Of a stretch of DNA of 64,000 bases, positions 54,951-64,000 are shown piece after piece. The DNA is from Basidiobolus meristosporus CBS 931.73 (taxonomy: Eukaryota; Basidiobolomycota; Basidiobolomycetes; Basidiobolales; Basidiobolaceae). Location: contig MCFE01000411.1 of the NCBI GenBank assembly GCA_002104905.1, positions 1 to 64,000 on the forward strand, in the 5' to 3' direction. Made by a program: the position numbers and the translations under genes. Position 1 is the first letter of the stretch. The number at the start of each line of letters is the position of its first letter. A model generated the notes under the pieces. That model searched no databases, was not told where the DNA came from, and worked only from the letters and a program-made list of their open reading frames with translations.

Positions 54951-57035
54951 ATGGACAATGCTACTTTGACTCTATGCTGTAAGAGAAGAGAAAAAAGAAC
55001 ATGTGGCAATTGTAGCAAGCCTCCCAGCCATGGCACTCACAGACAGCATTGGAGGTATTGCAAGGATCACAGCCATTGTTTTGCCACATAAGTCATATGC
55101 GACCATTCACCAATCACTACTGTACAAACAACATTGTGCTGGCCACATGATACTTCTATAATGGCATCTGACTATACTTGTAACCTTGCACAAACTGAGT
55201 TAGCAGAATTTATGATGCCTTTAGGCTGACCTCAGCTATCTGAATATGGCAAGCAGAGAGATAGCTTTGAAGAAGTAGGCACACTGATTGATTGTGAGCC
55301 TATCTTCCCTCAAAACAGTACCCTGCATGAGCCTGGCAAAATCCCTTTAATGCAATGAGAAAACACCCATGGAAAAAATGCCAAGGATACTTTATGAAGT
55401 GAAGTGAGTACAGTGATAGATCTGCTGGTGAAAGATGTAATGTTGTGGCTGGAGAAGTGGGAAATTTCCACTAATATCTGTAATGGGGGCTTTGAGAATC
55501 TACTACCACTTACTGCCAAAATCATCCCAGGATGCAAATTACCATGCACATGGTTTAATGGAAGAACATCATGCAGCTGGCAACATATGACCCTGAGATC
55601 ATCCTAATACCAGCATGTATTAACAGTTACATGGAGTTCACATCTGAAAATGCTACCATAGTAAGGTGTCCAACTTGTCAGGAATCCACCACTATTGGGG
55701 GAAAGCATTGTTCACACTCCAGGTATATTCCAGCAATACTTTATGTAAAGGAGCTCATGCAGTCCCACAAATATTTTGAAGCTATAAAGTACCACACTCA
55801 ATATTAATCAGGAGCAAGCATATCAGATATATGAGATGGCAAACATTACATACAGCCAAGAAGCATGGGATACTTTGAAGGCTTGTTTGACCATGCCTTT
55901 GCCTAGGCACTTGATGGATTCCCATTAAACAAGTTCCCTCCCAGCAAATTCTGCTGGCCACTGATTCTCATCAACTTGAATCTGCTGCCTATCTTGCAGT
56001 ATCAGTATAGAAATCTGATGGTAGTCTTACTGGTATCTGAGCCTAAGTCAACAACCAACCTAGATTGCTATCTGTATCCATTCCTTGATGAACCTTGCAT
56101 GCTTTCCAGTGGGATAACAGTAAATGGCCATCATGTAAAAGCATATATTATTTTCTGCATTGGAGATACCCCAGCCATCAGCAAGATAGCCAGCTTTTCT
56201 GTGCATAATATGTGGTATTGCTGTCAAATGTGTGAGACCCAAGTGACTTAATCCATAACGCACACAATATCATTACCCAAACACCAACATCAAGAGCTTC
56301 AAATTTCCACAGAGAGAATGTGCAGAAGTCAGCATGCAATTGCAGCAAAGTTGGCAAGCTATATGCCGTTGGCTGGAATCTTGAACTAAATAGAAACTGG
56401 ATATACTTAAGACAGTTAGTATCTGTTAGAGCAAAAGCTTCCTACTGAGAGCAATGCATTTGCTTTTCATCAGTATCCCTATACTGATGACTAAGTTGTA
56501 CATGGGACATTTCAAGCTAAATGGGCCCTTTGAGATACTGGAGAAATTTGAAAGAAGTGGCAGGATATTACCAAGTATCAGCTACCCTAAGTACTTCTCA
56601 TGGGCTCCAATCAACATCCATACGCATATGCAACAATAGAAGTGCAATGACTGGATGAACTGGATATGTATATATTTAAGTGGCCTTCTGAAGCAATTTC
56701 TACCAAGAGTACATTGAAAGCATTGGGATTCATATGTGGATATTGTAGGAATATTTTTCCAGAAGCAGATCACCAGTGGCAGCTTCACACATCTACACTT
56801 TTGAGCCAAGAGTTTGTGACAGGACTAGAGCAGCTGTACAACAAACATAAAGCTGAGCACGTAGGTCTCTGCTGCTACTGTATTTATTTGCTACTCCATT
56901 GTGCTTTGTGTGATGAGAATATTGGACCTTACTTCACCTTGTGGAGTTTTCTATGGAGCAGATGTGTAGGGAGATAGGAAGGCAAGTCAGGTTGCAGGTA
57001 CTACCATATCCTAATCTCATCAAGAATATTACCTT
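54951..57035 (+). pseudogene. Tnp2-type transposase, copy II
   Basis: The N-terminal zinc-like motif is KRREKRTCGNCSKP (near 54,985). The core includes FTSENATIVRCPTCQESTTI, ILYVKELMQSHKYFEAIKYH, DGKHYIQPRS, NLLPILQYQYRNLMVVLLV, SEPKSTTNLDCYLYPFLDEP, FCIGDTPAISKIASFS and MWYCCQMC. The C-terminal part is in a 103-codon frame (56,666-56,977). This copy was not hit by copia D and shows the intact ATACC target. It is broken by many stops, so inactive. Confidence 0.75.
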
Positions 57036-57409
57036 TGAGCAAGGCTAATATTTTGCCATGGCACAGATCAAATATAGGTTCAGAACCTGTCAAGATTTGT
57101 GTGATTTAATTGGCTGGCTCAAAAGCTACATGCAATTCAAGTCACCATAGTAATCCTAGCAATAGAGACTTGGTATCTATATGGTTTATGTACATTTTTG
57201 ATCATAAGTCCTGAAGCACTGCTTCAAATGAGCTGCAACTTGAAACTTGTATTGGCTACTGAGCGTTCTGCATGACATAATATTCTTGAGCAGATTACTT
57301 TCAGGGTCTTGAGCCTTTGTCCCTCAAAGTTGAAAGTTCTTGATCTTTCCATTGTGTATGATGATAGCAAAATGTAAAATAAAGAGATAAGCGCAATATT
57401 AGGTTTTGA
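57036..57409. other. AT-rich stretch without recognised features
   Basis: Homology to the Tnp2-like arm ends near 57,035. Accessory-ORF sequence begins near 57,410 in the opposite orientation to copy II. Nothing else is recognised. Confidence 0.3.
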
Positions 57410-58708
57410 GATGTTGTAGTCACGGAATACTTTTCATTACCACAGAGCACCATACAGTCTTTGAAGCACAACAACAGTGCCCAATGATAAAGTTCACAGA
57501 AAAAACTATCACAGCATGAGAGGGAAAGACTGTGATGTTTATACCCAAGCCTAAAATTTCAAAGACAATGAAGATCTGTGAAGCCATTGAGTGCAGTGAT
57601 GAACAGGGGGCTAATATATAAGAGGCTGTTAGAAGTCTAGCACAGCATCATCTTAAGGCATACCATGGGACCACCAGGAACTCAATTCCAGGCAGAATAC
57701 ACTTGAGCTTTTCCATAAGCATTATCCTAGATTCAAGCAAGCAAACAGATCTGGGGCCAGGATGGAGTGCTCAGAGAGTATCTCAAGAATAGCAGAAACT
57801 ATGAAAGGTAGAAAAACAAGGGTGCTGTGGCTAAAAAGCAGCAGCTTCCTCAATAGCTTATCACAAGAAGGGCTGTAAGCTGCAAACAAGCAGCAAAGAA
57901 ACACCAGGTAGCCAGAAGAGTGCCAGTATGGGACAGGCATGCAGAAGCAGATGTATAGGACATCATTATTGAGGACAGAACATAGTTCATTACAAGAAGA
58001 GCTCAGTTACAGTACCAGTGAAAAATATGACACTGATAATAACCCCCAACTTTCTTGGGAGCCCTTCAAAAGCAGGGCTGGGAGTTCCAAACAAGCAGCA
58101 AACAAATATCAGGTTGTCAGGTGAGTGCTGGCAAGGAACAAGCAAGCAATAACATATGCATCAGTGCAGTATTCATCAAGGAGTAAACAAAGTACAACAT
58201 AAGAAGCACTTGGTCACTGTAGCAGTGAAGGACCTGAAGTGATACAACCCATGGGTTTTTCAAAAGCCTGTGACAAGCAAGGCTGATAGTTTCAAGCCAG
58301 CAACTAAGAGACATCCAGTTTACAGGGGAGTGCTGGCAAGAGACAAAAATGGGTGCATCAGTGCATCAGTCAACAAGGAGAAAACAAATATAATACATGA
58401 AGCACTCAGTCAAAGTAGTGGTGAAAGACCTGGCAGTGATTAAGGTAGCGGTAAAGAGAAGAAGGTCTACCAAGGCCAGAGACAGGGAAGTGTCAGAAAA
58501 ATACTGCAGTTCTCACCAATTAATGCCATCAATCCAGAACAGACTGAATCCCATCATAGCCAAGAAGAATTACCAGCAAGAAAACAGCTGCTTTCTCAAT
58601 GGTTGGAAGTGCAGCCAGTTGAGCAACACTCCAGTGAGGTGGATGAGTTTGGAGAGAAAAGAATTTTGTCTACCACTTCCTGCATATCTTCCATTGTTGA
58701 CAGAGTAG
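57410..58708 (+). pseudogene. Accessory ORF, copy III (middle, modules and C-terminus)
   Basis: It covers the middle block (IKEAVRS-, LSISIILDSSKQ-type frames) and then several tandem degenerate modules of about 150-180 bp (57,840-58,480; recurring TCAGGTAGCCAG/AGAGTGC and AAGCAGCAAA). It ends in a 103-codon frame (58,397-58,708) with IIAKKNYQQENSCFLNGWKC and SLERKEFCLPLPAYLPLLTE. The stop at 58,708 marks the family's 3' end next to the terminal arm. Confidence 0.55.
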
Positions 58709-59340
58709 GGATCCAAATGACAGACAAGCAACAATATCAAGAACTCAAAAGACTATCACAATGCCTACAGTAGAATTTTAGAACATCAATAAGCACACCA
58801 AGAGGTTGCAGCACTTCTTCAAGAGTAGAGCTCACAAAAACACACATAACTATTGCAGGGATTTATTGCCAAGACTGGCAGATAAGGTGCTAGGCCTTGC
58901 TGTACTTGCTTGTTGAGTGTGGAGTTTGGCTTAATGTTGGTGTTCAGTATAGGGACTTGCATGGGTCAATTCAATTGGCAGTCGAGGTACAACTGAAGTT
59001 TCAACGGAAATAAACAATTTGTATGCATGAGAAGTAAGAGAAACAATTGAGTCAGGAAGTAAGGAGTGTTAAAAAGAGGCAATAGCCAATCAATTCATAC
59101 AAATGTAGGAGGTAATAGAGTGTCCGGGATCTGAAAGTGGGCAAATAGCAGGGAACCAATCAAAAGCCACATATACATTGTTGTGATGAAAAATATTGCC
59201 AAGTTTTTTGTGAAATCTGAGGTGCAATTATTTTTCATTGGTCTCTAGACAGTGTCCTGACAGGATCAGTACCTCTTAGTCATGGGACTTTAACTTTTTG
59301 ATGGCCTTTTGATGGAATCATCACAATAATTTTTCATACC
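58709..59340 (+). repeat. Terminal arm of Tnp2-like copy III
   Basis: Inverse of 24,137-24,851. It ends GATGGAATCATCACAATAAT then TTTTCATACC, a degenerate inverse of the CCCTATGAAAA terminus, directly before copia G. Confidence 0.55.
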
Positions 59341-60710
59341 AAGTCCAATCTCAAGTCCACCAATAGTCAGAGGTGAATCAGATAGAGCAACAAGATTTAC
59401 TCACTCCATAGGGCTCTATAACCATTGTTCAACCTAAATCAGTAACCAGGAGTATCCCAAAAGTGATCAATTGTGTAGTACAAGTAAGGAGATCTAACTA
59501 GAGCAGAAATAGCCTAAATTACTCTGTCAATGATGTTACAAACTTAGTCTATACTTATTCTGTCCATATTAACTAAGCCCTGACTGTAAACAGGGCCTTA
59601 AATAGCCTTCAGATAGGGTCTTGCTAATCTACAATGACTGAGAAGTACTAGGCCCTGATGGAAAATCAGAGATGGGACTTAGTCAAATTACCAATCAACC
59701 AAAAGTCAAGTGTATGCAGATTGATCCTCAGCACAAAATACAAGACTGGTAGTATAGTTGATAGAAACAAAGTAAGACTTGTGGCCAGCAAGTACTCTCA
59801 ACAAATGGACTTGACTATATTGAGACATTTACACTGATAGCCAAATTTAATTCTATCTGATTAAATTGCCTATTGCAGCTAAATACAAGTTTTTCATTCA
59901 TCCAATGAATGTTAAAGCAGCATATTGGAATAGAGGACTTGATGAGGACATGCATATGGACCAGCCTGCTGTGTTTGCTAACCAAGATGATCCCTATTTG
60001 GTCTTTAAGCTTAAAAAGTCACTATAAGGTCTCAAACAGTCACTCAGCACCTGGAATTGCTAATCTTCATTGTATTTTGAATTGCTGAGTCTCCAAAGAG
60101 GTACTGCTACTATAGTTGCTACTATGAGCCAGATAGAGACAACTCAGCTCTACTGGCTCTACATGAAGATGGTTTTATAGTTGCCAATAACCAGGTAACC
60201 TTGGAACAGATTAAATCCAGTCTATCCAAGGAGCTCAATATGTCCAATCTTGGAGATGTTGGTTACTACTTTGGGACACATTTTGCCATAGACAGAAGTG
60301 TGCAGACTATCACCCTGAGCCAGTCCAAGTATTATCAAGATACACCAAAAAATTACTAAATGGAATACTATAAACTGGCAACCACCAAAATGAAGCCCAA
60401 CCTTGAATTGGTAAAACTCAACCAAATCAAGTGAGCTTGTTGATATTTCAATGTACTGATTATCATCTTCAATCTATGGTCAGCAGTCTGATGTATAACA
60501 TGCTTGGAACATGTCCCGACATCTCATATTCAGTGGGAGTTGTCAGCTAGAATAATCAGAACTGTGGACCTGATCATATTGCTGCAGTTAAGTAGATTTT
60601 AGACACCTGCAAAGAGCTGCAGATATCTGCTTAAGGTACTCAAGTAATGCTCCAGAGCAGGAACTTGTGGTTATGCTGATGCTGATTGGGATAAGCTTAG
60701 ACCACAGAAG
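59341..60710 (+). pseudogene. Copia G RT/RNase H remnant, heavily decayed
   Basis: It tracks copia D from 39,490 onward: WDLVKLPINQKS, SLSKELNMSNLGDVGYYFG, QTITLSQSKYYQDT and MKPNLELVKLNQIK survive between many stops. The RT catalytic motif reads HEDG (60,164-60,175) in place of YVDD. No LTR is recognisable. It is the most diverged copia copy here. Confidence 0.7.
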
Positions 60711-60910
60711 TTTTGAAATATTGGACTATTTGGTATAATTCAGCAGCTAAAAATTTACTTCCCAATTCTGGACTAGTCTTGGTCACTGTAGGACTAGCCT
60801 ACAGCCCTAACTTTGCCACTTTCTTCAGATCTACAATCCATGATTATACCGCTATAGTCAAGATTGAATTGAAACTGTTATCACTATTTCTTGAAAAGTT
60901 CCTTACAACC
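60711..60910. other. Stretch between copia G and repeat L copy 2
   Basis: A 75-codon plus-strand frame (60,713-60,940) has no recognised motif and overlaps the start of repeat L. Confidence 0.3.
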
Positions 60911-61370
60911 AAATCACTTCCAAAGTCAAAACAACTGTAAACTCTACCAGCAGGGACTTAATAAGAGTGCAGTTGTGGTCAATAGTTACAAGGACAGAAA
61001 AGTATCTTTGCCTGTACAAGAACAAACTTGGGAAAGAATCAAATATAATAAAAGATACCTACTCTGAGTATTCCTCACAAGTAGTGCCTTCAAGGTCAGT
61101 TGGCTGTCAGCATGGTTTCCTGGGAGTGTCCTGCGGTCTGGGGTTGGAAGTTCAGGTAGCAGCAGGTAGCAGTGATCACACCAATCAACAAGTTGGTATA
61201 TTGATAAAAGGGATGATGATTTATTGTTGAGGGATAGCCTCCCTGATATACTTCTCTTGCTGGCTAAGTGATTACTAATCATGGTGTTCCAGAAGGTTCC
61301 AGATAACAATTGAAATCTAAATGACATCAGAATGACCTAAAAATGTTCTAAGTAGGTGCTGGTGTGGTGG
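60911..61370 (+). repeat. Repeat L, copy 2 (5' part)
   Basis: It matches 61,626-62,060 (CCAAAGTCAAAACAACTGTA, CCAGCAGGGACTT, CTGGGAGTGTCCTG) and stops at AGTAGGTGCTGG, where copy 3 continues GTGCCGGAAGG. An 87-90-codon frame is shared by both copies but looks fortuitous. Confidence 0.65.
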
Positions 61371-61589
61371 TGTATAAGTCCAAGGGAGAGATACATCCAA
61401 CACTTCTCAAGTGTTTTGTGTGTGGGGTGTTCACTGGGTGCAATAACCTCTGGCAAAAGCTTGCTAGGAATACTTGGGTTCTGTCTCTAATCAAATGTGA
61501 GGGGGAATAAAGCCACAAGCTTGTCAAGGGAAAACTATTGAGCTACAATCCCCAACTTAGTTGGCGTCTTAACAAAAGTATGTGCTGGG
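61371..61589. other. Unique stretch between repeat L copies 2 and 3
   Basis: It holds CCAAGGGAGAGATACATCC and a GTGTTTTGTGTGTGGGGTGT run. No gene. Confidence 0.3.
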
Positions 61590-62426
61590 TTCAGCGTCCT
61601 TTGAGATGACAATGTACTAAAGCTTCCAAAGTCAAAACAACTGTAAACTCCACCAGCAGGGACTTGATAAGAATGCAGCTGTGGTCAATAGTTACAAAGA
61701 CAGAAAAGTATCTTTGCCTGTACAAGAACAAACTTGGGAAAGAATCAAATATAATAAAAGATACCTACTCTGAGTATTCCTCACAGGTAGTGCCTCCAAG
61801 GTCAGTTGGCTATCAGCATGGTTTCCTGGGAGTGTCCTGTGGTCTGGGGTTGGAAGTTCAGGTAGCAGCAGGTAGCAGTGATCACACTAATCAACAAGTT
61901 GGTATATTGATAAAAGGGATGATGATTTATTGTTGAGGGATAGCCTCCCTTATATACTTTTCTCACTGGCTAAGTGATTACTAATCATGGTGTTCCAGAA
62001 GGTTCCGGATATCAATAGAAATCTTAATGACATCAGAATGACCTAAGAATGTTCTAAGTAGGTGCCGGAAGGTTCTAAGAGGCACAGCACATCCAACCAA
62101 TCAGTAATCAGTATTCTGAAACCTGTGTAACATGGGGATACCATATATGGTATGGAAATGGTAGGGATGGTGACATGGGTTGATCATGTGTCACAGGTAC
62201 TGGCGCGGGTACTTGCCTAATATAGAAGTAGTTATAGCTAGTAATCTTACATAAGGTGAGGGGCAACTTATGCAATAAGGTAAGCAGGTGTGATAGTCAA
62301 CCGGCTTATGGGATAGTACTGATTGGGTAAGACAAATGGGATAAAACTAAAATAAGTTTAGTAGAGATATAGGGAAGTAGAAAATAAGGGAATGAGCACA
62401 TCTGTCAGTGGGTGTCCCTGTCACCC
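61590..62426 (+). repeat. Repeat L, copy 3 (most complete, about 0.84 kb)
   Basis: It begins TTCAGCGTCCTTTGAGATGA and ends GTGGGTGTCCCTGTCACC, including the segment missing from copy 1. Size and non-coding nature suggest an LTR, but clear termini and duplications are lacking. Confidence 0.6.
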
Positions 62427-62432
62427 CAGTAC

Positions 62433-62797
62433 ACCGGAAGGTTCTAAGAGGCACAGCACATCTAACCAATCAGGAATCAGTACTCTGAAACCTGTGTAAC
62501 ATAGGGATACCAAATATGCTACAGAAATGGTAGGGATGGTGGCATAGGCTGATCATATGTCACGGGTACTGGAATGGGTACCTGCCTAATATAAAAGCAC
62601 CTACAGCTAGTAATTTTACATCAAGTGAGGGATAACTTATTCAATAAGGTAGGCAGGTGTGATAGTCAACTGGCTTATGGGATAGTACTGATCAGGTAAG
62701 ACAAATGGGATAAAACTAAAATAAGTGTGGTAGAGATATAGGGAAGCTGAAAATATGGGATTGAGCACATCTGTTAGTGGGTGTCACCGTCACCCTG
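62433..62797 (+). repeat. Repeat L, copy 4 (3' part in tandem)
   Basis: It repeats the 3' 365 bp of copy 3 (from CCGGAAGGTTCTAAGAGG) and ends GTGGGTGTCACCGTCACC. It is separated from copy 3 by only six bases, so it looks like a partial tandem duplication. Confidence 0.65.
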
Positions 62798-63051
62798 CTA
62801 CAATGGTCAGCTTGTGGCTCCACAGAGGTTCTCAATTTCCTACTTGACTGAGAGCCTAAAGAGTCCGCATTATTACCCTCAATGAGCACACTGTCCACAA
62901 GGCATTTTTTGGATGTAGCCCTGCTTGTTGCACTGAATGTCATAGCAAGCTGTTGTCTGACCGTTCTTCTGTTGCCACAAGTAGTGAGGTTTGGTTGAGG
63001 GCCGCACAACTTTGCTTTATTTTTTGGTGACATATATATGGAAGTGAGTCA
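62798..63051 (-). pseudogene. Accessory ORF N-terminus, copy IV
   Basis: KNKAKLCGPQPNLTTCGNRR, then TVRQQLAMTFSATSRATSKK and SLGSQSSRKLRTSVEPQADH align with the N-termini at 36,330 and 54,660. It is cut on the left by repeat L copy 4. Confidence 0.6.
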
Positions 63052-63254
63052 AATCAAATGGGAAAAAGTGTTACATATATGTTTGTATGTGGTGCCACAA
63101 CTTTAATTATAATGCTTAATATGGCAGGTCATCATTAAATCTTACATTCATGTGGGTGCAATGTTGCAAATACAAGACTGTCTTAAGTTCACCTGAGTAT
63201 TGACCAAAAAGTGATATATTAGCGTTAAGTTGTGGAAGGTCAAACTGTTTGCCC
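63052..63254. promoter_or_regulatory. Shared promoter region, Tnp2-like copy IV
   Basis: It is homologous to the divergent promoter regions of copies I and II (GGTGCCACAACTTT, TTAAATCTTACATTCATGT). Confidence 0.4.
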
Positions 63255-63476
63255 CATGGACAAGACTACTGTGACTCAACTCCATAAGAGAAGAGAAAAA
63301 AGACCATGTGGCTATTGTGGCAAGTCTCTCAAACATGAAGCATGCAGACAGCAAAGGAGGTATTACAAGGACCATGGCTAGTGTTTTGCCACTCAAGTCA
63401 TATTTGACCATTCATTGGTCACTACTGTACCAACATTATCTTGCAGGCCAGTTGATACTTCTATGTTGGGACCTGG
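63255..63476 (+). pseudogene. Tnp2-type transposase N-terminus, copy IV, cut by an LTR
   Basis: MDKTTVTQLHKRREKRPCGY then CGKSLKHEACRQQRRYYKDH gives the clearest view of the N-terminal CxxC...H motif. A stop follows at about 63,382. The new LTR begins at 63,477. Confidence 0.55.
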
Positions 63477-64000
63477 TGTCATGATCACAAGACATCCCTG
63501 GTCTCCAATTATCTAGCCATATCAAGTCAGTGAAGAAATCCCAGTTCTGTCTAGAAAGTTCTACTACATTCTAGCAACTTCTTGAAAGCTCCAAGTCAAT
63601 ATTACATAATGGAACATTCTATGGAAGCTTACCATCAGAGCGTATGCAGTACCATGCCATATATGGTAACTAAATGTCACATGACCTAGTCACACGATCA
63701 GCTGACCCCTGACATATCTCCATGTAATATTCCAGTCTGTTCTTTAGTATATTCTATCTTGGCACACTTACTGTGCCTCCCCCAGAACCACATCAGTAAT
63801 AGCTAATATCTCTTGGCATCCATATTGCCAAAAAGTATATATAGTCCTCTTCCCCCTTATGTATTCCTTGGTCTGATAAACACAGGTCTTGAATAAACAG
63901 CCTTGCCTTGGAAATCCGCCTTGCCTTGGAAACATATCTTGTCTTGTTGATCCACACCCAAATCCTTTCCTGGTCCTGCCTTGCCTAGCTCTACTCTCCT
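63477..64000 (+). mobile_element. LTR of a further retroelement, cut by the right edge
   Basis: It starts TGTCATGATCACAAG inside the transposase remnant. A TATA box lies at about 63,835-63,841 (AAGTATATATAGTCC), with AATAAAC about 50 bases downstream, and the direct repeat CCTTGCCTTGGAAA at about 63,902-63,932. Layout and TGTCA start suit a gypsy-type LTR. The far end lies beyond the window, so this is tentative. Confidence 0.5.

Noticed and set aside
53358-58480. CRISPR-like or satellite array from the repeated modules
   Set aside because: The repeats are degenerate coding modules of the companion ORF, with no regular spacers, in a eukaryotic setting.
60967-61936. 87-90-codon frame shared by repeat L copies 2 and 3
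   Set aside because: Conserved only because the DNA repeat is recent; no motif, and copy 1 has deleted half of it.

Overview
The window reads as nuclear DNA of a filamentous, probably early-diverging fungus. The genes are split by short GT-AG introns of about 57-82 bases. They encode single-copy eukaryotic housekeeping proteins, and one of them (PDCD2) keeps a MYND finger that budding-yeast Tsr4 lacks. There is one tRNA gene, and the repeats are Ty1/copia, Ty3/gypsy and Tnp2-type DNA transposons. I cannot name the species.

Positions 1 to about 18,300 form a gene-rich, visibly more GC-rich stretch. On the minus strand lie a secreted polysaccharide-lyase-14-like gene cut by the left edge, PDCD2/TSR4, UTP11, tRNA-Arg(CCU), EMC1, PEX11 and ZWF1 (glucose-6-phosphate dehydrogenase). 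On the plus strand lies YPI1, a protein phosphatase 1 inhibitor, divergent from PDCD2 and convergent with UTP11. I worked out exon structures by reading splice sites and checking phase; YPI1, UTP11, PEX11, PDCD2 and ZWF1 close exactly in frame. The polysaccharide lyase has one extra base and EMC1 lacks one base. The genes serve unrelated core tasks: ribosome small-subunit assembly (PDCD2/Tsr4, UTP11), ER membrane-protein insertion (EMC1), peroxisome division (PEX11), NADPH supply (ZWF1) and PP1 control (YPI1). They do not form a functional cluster.

From about 18,600 to the right edge the DNA is AT-rich and almost entirely nested, decayed transposons. (1) A copia family with LTRs of about 348 bp and a primer-binding site matching the anticodon stem-loop of initiator tRNA-Met. 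Two insertions have clear 5-bp target duplications (28,691-33,363 and 37,194-41,650). (2) A Tnp2/CACTA-like DNA transposon family with two divergent genes around a shared promoter: a Tnp2-type transposase and an unrecognised protein with a coiled-coil-like segment and repeated modules. Its inferred terminal inverted repeat begins CCCTATGAAAA. (3) A palindromic foldback element of about 733 bp, in three copies, each flanked by a 3-bp target duplication. (4) Gypsy remnants, further LTR-like repeats and solo LTRs. Several copia/DNA-transposon chimeric junctions are visible. No transposon gene here is intact.
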